Origin: Hydrogenedens sp964549105
GTDB taxonomy: Bacteria; Hydrogenedentota; Hydrogenedentia; Hydrogenedentales; Hydrogenedentaceae
NCBI GenBank assembly: GCA_964549105.1
Contig: CAZJTZ010000014.1
Span: forward strand, 1-64,000
DNA length: 64,000 nt
Direction: 5' to 3'
Positions 18,146 to 26,600 of this stretch are shown here, piece after piece. A program made the position numbers and the translations under genes. Numbering within the stretch: position 1 is the first letter of the stretch; each line of letters begins with the position of its first letter. The notes under the pieces were generated by a model. That model was not told where the DNA came from. It searched no databases and saw nothing but the letters and a program-made list of their open reading frames with translations.

Positions 18146-19066
18146 TCACTCCTCTTTATACTTTTCATGAATAACCATGGGTCCATACCGCCAGAACCAC
18201 CACGCATGTTCAAAAGTAGCCGTCATCCGTTTATAAGTCAGTACCTTTGCAGGTGCAAACACCTTACTCCACATCTCCTTTTGCTCTCCACCTTTACAAC
18301 CAGATAAATAAACAAACTTCATCTTTTTGTTTACCTCTATTTCTTGAATATCCTCAGGTCTTATAAATCCTTCCCTGGATAATATTCCTTCCTCTGTCCC
18401 ATGTGACGCTATAAAAACAATTTCAGCATTTCTTAACGATTCAAATAAACTCTCTTTACTGACAACCCTTAATGCGACATTGCCTTTACCATATACTTCA
18501 GAACCAGACTTAATGATTGGGAAAAAGCCAATATTGAAAATCCATTGCGGTAAATAATCAAGATTATCATAAAGAACATACACTTTTGGTTCTCTTGCTT
18601 GTGGATACATCAACAGACACGAATAAATATTTATAACAAATAAAAACAGAACAAAAAGCACGAAAACAGTATCTGCAAATTCTGATACGGAAAAAAGTGT
18701 TTTATGCCTTAGCCAAAAAGAGACAAAAGGTAAAGGCTTTGCCGATTTCATAAGGGCACATCCCAAACCAAACACTAGAAATACAAACCAACATAAGAGT
18801 AACTTTCTCGAAATACTTAAGAACCACGATTCCACTTCCCAATTTTGATAAAAGTCAGGGAATCGCACCACAATAAGTGTCAACAAAAGTATACATCCAC
18901 TCAGAAACAGCAAAAGTAGAATTAGCCAGAACCAAAGGACCAATGACTGTTTAATATGAAACTTTATAAAATCTTCCTTTATCCTTTTCTGAAAAAGACA
19001 TAAAAAGGGTGCTAATCCAAAATAAGAAACAGTTAAAATAAAAAGTCTATACGGCTGAGATAACAT
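18146..19066 (-). CDS. Polytopic membrane protein with C-terminal caspase/CHAT-like domain (putative)
   Basis: The 306-residue protein has about four hydrophobic segments in its first half (near 10-25, 42-68, 88-106 and 132-154), then a soluble C-terminal domain. In that domain a hydrophobic strand ends in IVFIASHGTEEG (His222) and another in FVYLSGCKGGE (Cys257). This is the layout of clan CD cysteine peptidases (caspase, CHAT, C25), where His-Gly and Cys each follow a hydrophobic strand. I do not recognise the family as a whole, so peptidase activity is inference. It is convergent with the aldolase gene (3 bases apart) and next to rpsT. Confidence 0.6.
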   Translation of the reverse strand: MLSQPYRLFILTVSYFGLAPFLCLFQKRIKEDFIKFHIKQSLVLWFWLILLLLFLSGCILLLTLIVVRFPDFYQNWEVESWFLSISRKLLLCWFVFLVFGLGCALMKSAKPLPFVSFWLRHKTLFSVSEFADTVFVLFVLFLFVINIYSCLLMYPQAREPKVYVLYDNLDYLPQWIFNIGFFPIIKSGSEVYGKGNVALRVVSKESLFESLRNAEIVFIASHGTEEGILSREGFIRPEDIQEIEVNKKMKFVYLSGCKGGEQKEMWSKVFAPAKVLTYKRMTATFEHAWWFWRYGPMVIHEKYKEE

Positions 19067-19274
19067 AACTATTTATTTCTAATCACTCCTGTCCAATAAA
19101 ATATTTGTGAATTTTTTTTGACATTGAAATAAGCAACAAAAAATTTTCTTTAATGTAGAGGTAAATATCTATTTACATTTTTTATTCCTTTTGGAATGGA
19201 CTATATTAAAGGCTTACATCGGCTATCTATAATATCATCATTGTATAGAATATATGTTCAACATAATTGTATTT

Positions 19275-19300
19275 TGTAGGAGCAGTGATACATCCCTACA
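19275..19300. repeat. Degenerate palindromic repeat, TGTAGG...CCTACA
   Basis: The arms TGTAGG (19275-19280) and CCTACA (19295-19300) are perfect complements around a partly palindromic centre. A related arm and core occur near 43343-43365 on the other strand. It looks like a dispersed intergenic repeat rather than a gene-specific site. Confidence 0.45.
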
Positions 19301-19459
19301 TTGTAAAAGATTATGTATGCTGTCTATTACAAAAAACGAATAAACTTCATTCAAACTTTTAGCGAGTAGCAGTAACTCCTGATGTTTATTTGAACTTAAT
19401 CGTTATACTGAAATCAATTTTTGACTAATAATACCATATTTAGAAACTGTCTTACTCTT

Positions 19460-19488
19460 TGATTTGTTCGATATATTTTTGTTAGAAT
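19460..19488 (+). promoter_or_regulatory. Likely sigma70-type promoter for rpsT
   Basis: TTGATT (19460-19465) and TAGAAT (19483-19488) are separated by exactly 17 bases, about 54 bases before the rpsT start codon. Both hexamers are close to consensus. Confidence 0.5.
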
Positions 19489-19541
19489 ACTTTATTAAAA
19501 ATAATATAAACCTATATAAACAAGGAGTTTTGTTTTTACCG

Positions 19542-19805
19542 ATGGCAAATATTAAATCCCAGAAAAAACGCATTAAAACAAATGAACAAAAGAGATTAAG
19601 AAATTCTTCTATCCATTCGCGTATGAAATCTATGACCCAAAAAGCACTTCAAGGATTAAATACAAATGGAGAGCAGCGAGAATCTACAGTCAAACAAGCC
19701 ATTTCTTCTATTGACCGAGCATGCTCCAAAGGGGTCATTCATCCAAATACAGCAGCTCGTAGAAAATCTCGTTTAATGAAACATGTAAACAAAGTCATCG
19801 GATAA
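19542..19805 (+). CDS. rpsT: Small ribosomal subunit protein bS20
   Basis: An 87-residue, Lys/Arg-rich protein that binds 16S rRNA in 30S assembly. The N-terminal MANIKSQKKRIKTNEQKR and the C-terminal KGVIHPNTAARRKSRLM are the family signatures. I chose ATG 19542 because it gives the standard N-terminus; the ribosome binding site AAGGAG (19522-19527) is 14 bases away, which is a rather long gap. The frame is open further upstream, but that part has no S20 similarity. Confidence 0.97.
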   Translation: MANIKSQKKRIKTNEQKRLRNSSIHSRMKSMTQKALQGLNTNGEQRESTVKQAISSIDRACSKGVIHPNTAARRKSRLMKHVNKVIG

Positions 19806-19823
19806 GAATATTTTTCTCGCTAA

Positions 19824-21725
19824 TTAAAATGGCGTTCGGCGTAATACTTTAATCAATTCAACCGTACGACCCTCTATGTCTGTATAACGCAAAACACCTC
19901 GTTTGTCAATTAAAACAAATTGAGGTATTGAGTCTATATAATAATCTGAGAAGGTATGGGCTTCTTGCGTATCAATTCCAACAGGAAAGGTTATTTGATA
20001 TTCTTTAATATAATTTTCCACCTCGTCTTCATTAGACGCCCCATCATGAATTGAAAGGAAGTCCACATCCGAAATCCCTTTATATAAGTCAAACAAAGCC
20101 CTCATTTCTTCAACATACATCCTTCCTTTAAGGGTAGTATCAAACCCACCCCAAAATAAAATCAATATAACTTTACCCTCCATCTCTTGCAAAGAATTTT
20201 TACCCCCTTTATAATTAAACCAGGAACGGCACTGAATTTTAGGAGCTGTCTTGTCTATAAGAGATGCTAATTTATTATTTGCATCTTTATTTACAAACTT
20301 TTCCTGATTCGGTTCATAAGAATTTAATACAATATTCAAAGGTTCACCATTTTTATATATATCTACCGAAAATTCATTTTTTAGGAATCGCAAGGCGTGT
20401 TCAGCGACAAATTTCACAGGATTAACATCAGGAACCATATCGAACAATATTTGGAACTTCCCTTCATTATTTGTAAGTGTATAAAACGGAAAGGGAAGAT
20501 TTTTGGTGCAAATAAAAACTTTATCCCCTTCTTTTCCATCTGAAAACATAACTTTGCCATAGATTTCAGGTAATTTTTTTACTCGTATAGGTGGTACTAA
20601 AACCTTCTTTTCATTTTGAAAATCAATAGGTATTTCAGGAAGATTTTCTGTTATAAATCCTGGTGGTGGGATTATCTTTATTTTTACCTTTTTTGAACTT
20701 GACTTTAATAGATATTTTCCCTCCTCATTTGTAAACACAGAATCTTCAACTCCACTTTCTTCCTTAATTGCCACCTTTGCAAGTTCACAGGGTCCTCCAT
20801 CTATTAATTGAATAACCCCCTGGATGTAAAGAGGATTTTCAAAGGCGAAATCCAGTACTATTTCCTCTTGTTCCTCTGCCGAAATAGACACTTCTTTAGG
20901 AAGTGTATTCGGAAAATCGGGATGTGTAGCAAAAATCCGATATTCCCCTTTATCCAGCCGAAGTCTATATAAACCTTCTGCATCTGTCTTTGCAGGTAAA
21001 ATTAATCTCTCTCGATTTGCACCCTTTTGTAATGCGACTATAAAGGCATCTTTAACCCCTTTTTCTTCCTTCATGACTCTTCCTCTAACTAAAGTTCCTT
21101 TATTCAAAATAATATCCATACTCTTTTTTTCATTCACAGGGATAAAAGGCATATAGGTATCAGTAAATTCTACATGACTAATTATGATTCTGATAAATCC
21201 TCCCTGAGGCATACCTGGTACAACAATCTCGCCATTATCATTACTACGAAGCCAGCCATAACCCAATTCTGCTATATCTTCCGATGGAATCCAGAATTTA
21301 TCTCCTATCCATAAACGCCGGATGTATGCACCAGAGATAGGGGTCAAATTAGGACTTAGCACTCTTAACTTTTGTTGAACACCATCATAAAGATTTATAA
21401 CAACCTGATTTTCATTTTGCATAAGAATAAAGGAGCAGCCTCCCAACTTTTTATTGTTATCCCTTGCAATTATAGTCACTTCTCCTGGTGGATAATTTGA
21501 GAATATAAATTGTCCATCTTTATTTACTTCTGTTTTTGTAACCCCTTGAATTGAATGCACGAGCCACACTAAGGCATTAGAACAGGGTTTACCATCAGAC
21601 TGACATACAATCCCCTTAATCTCATAAGCGTATGAAGTACTACAAAAGAAATAGAGAAAAAAAATTACAAATAGGAATAATATCCCTTTTGTAAATATTG
21701 GACGAAATTGAAAATTTCTGTTCAT
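19824..21725 (-). CDS. Secreted protein with carboxypeptidase-regulatory-like repeats and a C-terminal thioredoxin-like domain
   Basis: A 633-residue exported protein: a signal peptide (hydrophobic about 14-32, ending at Ala-Tyr-Ala), then several repeated beta-sandwich modules of the carboxypeptidase-regulatory/SdrD-like type, then a TlpA/AhpC-type fold from about residue 500. In that last domain VILILFWGGFDTT sits where active thioredoxins carry WCxxC, so the redox cysteines are missing. IPQFVLIDKRGVLRY matches the conserved cis-Pro and strand of TlpA-like domains. It lies 4 bases after a similar protein on the same strand. A binding or scaffolding role is more likely than disulfide exchange. 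Confidence 0.8.
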   Translation of the reverse strand: MNRNFQFRPIFTKGILFLFVIFFLYFFCSTSYAYEIKGIVCQSDGKPCSNALVWLVHSIQGVTKTEVNKDGQFIFSNYPPGEVTIIARDNNKKLGGCSFILMQNENQVVINLYDGVQQKLRVLSPNLTPISGAYIRRLWIGDKFWIPSEDIAELGYGWLRSNDNGEIVVPGMPQGGFIRIIISHVEFTDTYMPFIPVNEKKSMDIILNKGTLVRGRVMKEEKGVKDAFIVALQKGANRERLILPAKTDAEGLYRLRLDKGEYRIFATHPDFPNTLPKEVSISAEEQEEIVLDFAFENPLYIQGVIQLIDGGPCELAKVAIKEESGVEDSVFTNEEGKYLLKSSSKKVKIKIIPPPGFITENLPEIPIDFQNEKKVLVPPIRVKKLPEIYGKVMFSDGKEGDKVFICTKNLPFPFYTLTNNEGKFQILFDMVPDVNPVKFVAEHALRFLKNEFSVDIYKNGEPLNIVLNSYEPNQEKFVNKDANNKLASLIDKTAPKIQCRSWFNYKGGKNSLQEMEGKVILILFWGGFDTTLKGRMYVEEMRALFDLYKGISDVDFLSIHDGASNEDEVENYIKEYQITFPVGIDTQEAHTFSDYYIDSIPQFVLIDKRGVLRYTDIEGRTVELIKVLRRTPF

Positions 21726-21729
21726 ATTT

Positions 21730-23820
21730 TTACTGTTCTATCATTTTTAATATAGGTAAACCAAAAGTTTCACAAACAACTCCACCCTTTCCATCAAGTA
21801 AATAAGTAGTGGCTAAGGAAGGACATTTACCAGTTAATACAGGTATATCTATCCCTTCGCAGTTTATCTCTTTTTCTGTAATAATCCCAACTTGCATGTT
21901 ATTACCCCAGAATCGCTTTATATTCATAAGCACTTCTTGAACAAAAGGAATCTCAGCCTCATTGGCAAAAATAAGAATCGCAGGACCTCTACATAATTTC
22001 TCTACATCTGTTTTTTGAACGCAAGAATATTTGAACTTTTCACATACAAAAGTTTCCCTTACTTGTCCGCCACTTATTTTGGGGTCACTTATCGTTATAT
22101 TTCCAAAATCTTTCTCTTCTCTTTCCAAAAATTGCATTTCCTGGGATTGCCAAATTACAGAGCCATCTTCGCTATATAGCCTGAATATCAAATTTTCTAA
22201 CGGAACTATGGAGTTCCAAAAAAAACTGCCGTCATTTGCTGAAAGCACTTGCCATAGCGTAGATTCCTGTCGTGTATCTTTCTCTAATAAAGCGCACGAA
22301 AGGATTGCATTTGTTATAGGTTTCCCTGCTTTATCTGTTATTTTCCCTCGAATCTTTCCCAGTGGATATAGATTTACTTCACATACCTTCCCCAAATCTT
22401 TGCTGTCCACTATAAAAACATTTCCTGCATTTTCATCTGGGACTTCTGCATACCCCACAATTTTTCCTGAAGAAGGAGGAGTTGTTATATTCACTGCGAT
22501 TGGGGTTCTAATATCCCCTATATACCATCCCAATTGGGGAGGATTTAATAAGCATACAACACCATTTTTTGCAGTTAATTGTTGCTGGTTAGGTAAAACA
22601 AGTCGCACCTGCAAGGAATTGAGTTTCTTTACCCAGATACCGGGCAATACAATTTCATCTTTACCACTGACTATAACTCTTAGTTGCGAAGGTTGCGGCA
22701 TAGAATAGCCGGGAATGGCTTCAAATTTTACAAGAGCCTGACCATGAACCACCTTTCCGCGAAACTTACCTTTAGAACCCGTAGTGAGAGCAAATGATTT
22801 TCTCCCTCCCTGTTCAATAGAAATTTTACAACCTGGTACAGGATTTCCCGAAATAGCATCTAATATCGTTCCTGAAATATAAACAGCCGGCAATACTTCT
22901 ATTTGTAAATGTTCGCCTGATGGGTTGGCAATTTGTTTTACTTCCCATCCTGCACTTAATAATTGTTCAGTTTCGGCTTTACACAAATAGACGCCGGGAT
23001 TTAACCGAATGGTGAACTCTCCATTACTGTTTGTTCTGGCACATATACTTTCATAAGGAGGTTGAGTATTTTTTATAGTAACCTCTGCATTTGCGACTTT
23101 GGCGTTATTTCCGTTTTGTATGGTATACACTGAACCTAACACAACACATCCTTTGGTTAACCTAACCTTTATCTCCGTATCTGCTGTGGCACTTTCTACC
23201 GTCGTAATCGCAAATTCGGGGTGGATAACTTTTAAGGATACAGGCTGTTTTTGAGGTACTTTATCCAGAAAAAAACTACCTTGATTATTAGATACTACTT
23301 TTGCATATCCAAATAGCGACAATTTTGAACAAGGAATAGCAATCTTTTCTGTCCCCAAAATTGCAAAGCGGTCAACTTCTGCACCAGAAATGGGTCTCTC
23401 TTTACCTTTTTCATCTGCCGATACAACTAAACCTGTAATTTTTGTAGGAGGAAGAAGAATAATATCAAATTTTTCGATATGTTCCTCTGATGGTAGGTTT
23501 AGATGAATTCCTGACCATGCCATTCCTTCTGTCGTTGCAAAAATACCTGTGGGACCCTCTTTCAAATTCAGAAATTCAAACTCACCACTTGTATTCGTTC
23601 GTGTCTGTATTAATGACTCTAACAAACCTTGCTCACAATAAACTTCAGCATTTCCGATAGGGTTGCCATTAGAATCTACTATTCTACCTTTTACTGAACA
23701 ATTATCACCAAATACATAAAAAGTATTTGTTGCTAAGAGAAGGAAAGTTATAAATCGGAATAGATTGTAAAACAATGTTTTATCTTTGTATAAACTGCAC
23801 GACATTTTTTGACAATCCAT
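21730..23820 (-). CDS. Secreted protein with carboxypeptidase-regulatory-like repeats and degenerate thioredoxin-like end
   Basis: The open frame reaches back to 23913, inside the upstream peptidase gene. I place the start at ATG 23820 (696 residues), although ATG 23805 is as good; neither has a clear ribosome binding site. A signal-like segment (LFRFITFLLLATNTFYVFG) precedes repeated modules of the type 'V-x-G-x-V-x-D-x-x-G-x-P-I'. The final 100 residues (PAILIFANEAEIPFV, then TYLLDGKGGVVCETFG) look like a thioredoxin-like fold without a CxxC. It is probably a paralogue of the downstream gene. The role is unknown; cell-surface carbohydrate or protein binding is typical of such modules. Confidence 0.72.
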   Translation of the reverse strand: MDCQKMSCSLYKDKTLFYNLFRFITFLLLATNTFYVFGDNCSVKGRIVDSNGNPIGNAEVYCEQGLLESLIQTRTNTSGEFEFLNLKEGPTGIFATTEGMAWSGIHLNLPSEEHIEKFDIILLPPTKITGLVVSADEKGKERPISGAEVDRFAILGTEKIAIPCSKLSLFGYAKVVSNNQGSFFLDKVPQKQPVSLKVIHPEFAITTVESATADTEIKVRLTKGCVVLGSVYTIQNGNNAKVANAEVTIKNTQPPYESICARTNSNGEFTIRLNPGVYLCKAETEQLLSAGWEVKQIANPSGEHLQIEVLPAVYISGTILDAISGNPVPGCKISIEQGGRKSFALTTGSKGKFRGKVVHGQALVKFEAIPGYSMPQPSQLRVIVSGKDEIVLPGIWVKKLNSLQVRLVLPNQQQLTAKNGVVCLLNPPQLGWYIGDIRTPIAVNITTPPSSGKIVGYAEVPDENAGNVFIVDSKDLGKVCEVNLYPLGKIRGKITDKAGKPITNAILSCALLEKDTRQESTLWQVLSANDGSFFWNSIVPLENLIFRLYSEDGSVIWQSQEMQFLEREEKDFGNITISDPKISGGQVRETFVCEKFKYSCVQKTDVEKLCRGPAILIFANEAEIPFVQEVLMNIKRFWGNNMQVGIITEKEINCEGIDIPVLTGKCPSLATTYLLDGKGGVVCETFGLPILKMIEQ

Positions 23821-25045
23821 CATAATCAATGTGATATACATCCCGTAAAGCATCTTCGAAAGACTTCGCCTGCCTAAGTGCCTTAATAAAATTAAGAAAT
23901 CGCCCTTGTCCATATCTACTCCATAACATATTTATTGTTGCATGAGATTGTGTATATACCACAGTCATTTTCGGGTCGGAAACAAACATATCATTTACGG
24001 ACACCTTTTCAAGATTTTTGTAAGAGATTAATCCCTTATTATTAAGTGCTTGCTCCAATATAGCCTTCTCCCGATTGGAAAAATCTTTGGACAGGGTTTC
24101 TGCCAATCCTTCATTTACCCACCATGGAACTTTATCTTTTAATAACTCATAAACTATAACATGAACATATTCATGATAAATTCTACGCTTAATCTCTTCT
24201 TCGGGTAAGGCATTTCCCTGTTCATTTATTACAGGAATACGGATTTTCCCATCATAAACCCCACCTACCGTTTGCCCCATTTGTACCACAGCCCCAAACT
24301 GCTGGACATCGTAAAGAATAACCTGGATAGGTCCTTGTGGAAAAACTCCTCCTAATTTTCTCCCTATCTCAAGATAGGCCCGTTCTAATACTGAAAGGAC
24401 AAGAGAACGGACCTGATAAGGAATTTCCTTCGAATAAGATAAATTAAAATGCCGTGACGATGAAACACTCCTATTAAAAGACTTTTCTACAATCTCTTCA
24501 CGGCAGGCTTTATCATATCGGTTCTTCAATTCTTTTCGGTTGGGGTCTACCTGCAAAACATATTCCCATTGGGTTTTTGCTGACAGAATATCGTTATCCC
24601 TGTAATAGGCTTCCCCTAATAATTCATGTGCATCTAAATAGCCAGGTTTAAGCCTTACGGCTGTTTCTAAATGCCGAATCGCATCAACAAGTTGTCCATT
24701 ATTCAATAAAAAAGCACCCATTTGAAGATGCGCAAAAAAATTGTTTGGATTAATTTTTAATACCTCGTCCACTAAATCAATGGCTGTTCTATAATCATTG
24801 CTCTTTGCTTTTTCATCGGCTAATGCTTGCAGAGCGTTACTTAAATTGTTTCGCACGACCTCATTATTGGGCTCCATTGTAAGTGCCTGGGATAATAGAA
24901 CTATTGCTTTTTCATAATCCTTAATATTGTATGCTTCTACACCTATATTATTTAATTGCATAGCATCAGAGCCAGATACAGAGAAAGAAATGGGTAAGAT
25001 AAGAAAAAACACACATAATATTAGATTAAACCGATATGCTGTCAT
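23780..25045 (-). CDS. Exported TPR-repeat protein with gluzincin (peptidase MA-like) domain
   Basis: A 421-residue protein. A signal peptide (about 1-24) is followed by three to four TPR units (about 31-175). A metallopeptidase domain has the zinc motif HEYVH at 291-295 and a downstream Glu in NEGLAE (311-316), the spacing of gluzincins (HExxH with Glu about 18-20 residues later). It fits the 'peptidase MA family' often joined to TPRs in uncultured bacteria. The substrate is unknown. Its 3' end overlaps the following repeat-protein gene, so the three secreted proteins probably form one transcription unit. Confidence 0.83.
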   Translation of the reverse strand: MTAYRFNLILCVFFLILPISFSVSGSDAMQLNNIGVEAYNIKDYEKAIVLLSQALTMEPNNEVVRNNLSNALQALADEKAKSNDYRTAIDLVDEVLKINPNNFFAHLQMGAFLLNNGQLVDAIRHLETAVRLKPGYLDAHELLGEAYYRDNDILSAKTQWEYVLQVDPNRKELKNRYDKACREEIVEKSFNRSVSSSRHFNLSYSKEIPYQVRSLVLSVLERAYLEIGRKLGGVFPQGPIQVILYDVQQFGAVVQMGQTVGGVYDGKIRIPVINEQGNALPEEEIKRRIYHEYVHVIVYELLKDKVPWWVNEGLAETLSKDFSNREKAILEQALNNKGLISYKNLEKVSVNDMFVSDPKMTVVYTQSHATINMLWSRYGQGRFLNFIKALRQAKSFEDALRDVYHIDYDGLSKNVVQFIQR

Positions 25046-25052
25046 ACAATAA

Positions 25053-25439
25053 TTAATCCTTACTTATCGCAATAGCATCAATCTCAATGGGAATACCTGC
25101 TGGTAACTGAGCCACTTGAACGCAAGTCCGTGCAGGGCAATTAGTCTGAAAGTATTTTCCATAAACTTGGTTAAATTCTGAGAAAAAAGCCATATCGGTT
25201 AAAAATACAGTTACTTTAACTATGTCGGAAAAGTCACAACCACATCCATTGAGTATAATTTTTAAATTTTCCATTGTATATTCTACCTGTTCGGAGAAAC
25301 TCCCTTTTATTGGACCGGAGCCATCTCGGCTAAAAGGTCCCTGACCAGAAATAAATATAAACTGTCCTGCTCTAACTGCATGTGAATAAGGCCCTACCGC
25401 AGGAGGTCCATTTTTTGCTTTTACATATTCCTTGTGCAT
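25053..25439 (-). CDS. ridA: RidA family reactive-intermediate deaminase
   Basis: A 128-residue protein from ATG 25439, which has AGGAG 7 bases upstream; the frame is open to 25562 but that part lacks RidA similarity. RidA hydrolyses reactive enamine/imine intermediates formed by PLP enzymes. The family blocks GPYSHAVRAGQFIFISGQ and CPARTCVQVAQLPAGIPIEIDAIA are present, with the key Arg in PARTCV. Its stop is a few bases upstream of the metallopeptidase gene, an apparently chance pairing. Confidence 0.93.
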   Translation of the reverse strand: MHKEYVKAKNGPPAVGPYSHAVRAGQFIFISGQGPFSRDGSGPIKGSFSEQVEYTMENLKIILNGCGCDFSDIVKVTVFLTDMAFFSEFNQVYGKYFQTNCPARTCVQVAQLPAGIPIEIDAIAISKD

Positions 25440-25607
25440 TTCATAACTCCTATTTTCTGTCTTGATATCTAAAAAAATAACAAAGGTATAGTCTCTTATC
25501 TCAGTTGTTTCTTTTGTCTTATCATATATATTATACATACATTCCCTTATATCATCCCACATATCCTATCTTAACCCAAAACGCCTTGGACAAGGAATTG
25601 TATTACA

Positions 25608-26579
25608 ATGCGATGGAAATTTATTGACCAGTTTAGAGGTTTTGCTATTGTTAGTATGATAATCGTAAATATTTGTAATGAATTTAGTGTTTCTCCCTAC
25701 TGGCTAAAACACCATAAATACGGTTTTACCTTTGCAGACTTTGTGGCACCCGCCTTTATATTTATCGTAGGTTTTTCATACAGATTATCGCTAAAAAAAT
25801 CTATAGAAACCTTGCCCATAACCGAAGTCCGGAGAAAATTTATTAAAAGGTATTTAATAATCACCTTCCTTGGCTTTTTATATGGTTTTTTTGATTTTTA
25901 TGTGTCCGTCTGGGACGCCTTGACAGATATAGGGATTGCTGGTTTACTCCTATATCCTTTCGTAGGAAAACCCAGTTGGGTTATTCTCCTATCAGGCAGT
26001 ATCTACATGGTTATATATCAATTATTATTTTCACTAACCGGCTATGGTAACTGGCTTATGGAAAATTCCATTGACGGCGGACCCTTAGGCCCATTGAGTT
26101 GGGCGTTTATTTTAGCATACGGTGCTTTTTGTGCTGTTTACTTTGAAAGGGATAAAAGAAATTTGTCTTTATCAACATTTTCTTTATGGCTATTTAGTGG
26201 CATCTTTTTAACTCTTTTCGGATGGTTTCTCGCAAATCCTGTTTCCAATTTTTGGTCAATGTCTTTACCCTTCACTCAAAAGGGAATGACGGCTTCTTAC
26301 TCTCTCTTCTCCTCAGGTTTGTGCAGTATTACTCTTTGTCTATTCTATATAATCAATGAAAGATTCAAACTTGTAATTCATCCTTTTACCACTATGGGTA
26401 GAAATCCTTTGGTATTATATTTCCTTCAAGCCATTCTCATATTTATTGCACTTTATTTGCTTCCTGAAAACATCCACAATAGGTACATTACACCGTATCT
26501 TACTTCTCTTATTATACTTTTGATATGCTATACTGTAGCCAAAATACTTGAAATAAAGTCTATTTACATAAAAGTTTAA
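25608..26579 (+). CDS. DUF5009/HGSNAT-like membrane acyltransferase
   Basis: A 323-residue protein with about eight to ten hydrophobic segments. It starts with the family signature MRWKFIDQFRGFAIVSMI and the FADFVAPAFIFIVGFSY stretch typical of heparan-alpha-glucosaminide N-acetyltransferase relatives (DUF5009/DUF1624). GRNPLVLYFLQA occurs near the end, as in the family. The human relative transfers acetyl groups across a membrane to amino sugars; by analogy it may modify envelope or imported glycans. The sialidase-like gene follows 21 bases later on the same strand and supports a glycan role. Confidence 0.82.
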   Translation: MRWKFIDQFRGFAIVSMIIVNICNEFSVSPYWLKHHKYGFTFADFVAPAFIFIVGFSYRLSLKKSIETLPITEVRRKFIKRYLIITFLGFLYGFFDFYVSVWDALTDIGIAGLLLYPFVGKPSWVILLSGSIYMVIYQLLFSLTGYGNWLMENSIDGGPLGPLSWAFILAYGAFCAVYFERDKRNLSLSTFSLWLFSGIFLTLFGWFLANPVSNFWSMSLPFTQKGMTASYSLFSSGLCSITLCLFYIINERFKLVIHPFTTMGRNPLVLYFLQAILIFIALYLLPENIHNRYITPYLTSLIILLICYTVAKILEIKSIYIKV

Positions 26580-26600
26580 CTCAAAGGTAGGGATATAAGT

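Larger units (their letters stand above)
19067..19541. other. Long intergenic region upstream of rpsT
   Basis: A 475-base AT-rich spacer between the divergent membrane-protein gene and rpsT. It holds a degenerate palindromic repeat (19275-19300) and the rpsT promoter candidate. No tRNA or small ORF could be supported. Confidence 0.55.

Noticed and set aside
22031..22708. A 225-codon plus-strand frame opposite the repeat-protein gene
   Set aside because: It is antisense to a clear secreted-protein gene and shows no family motif or start signal.
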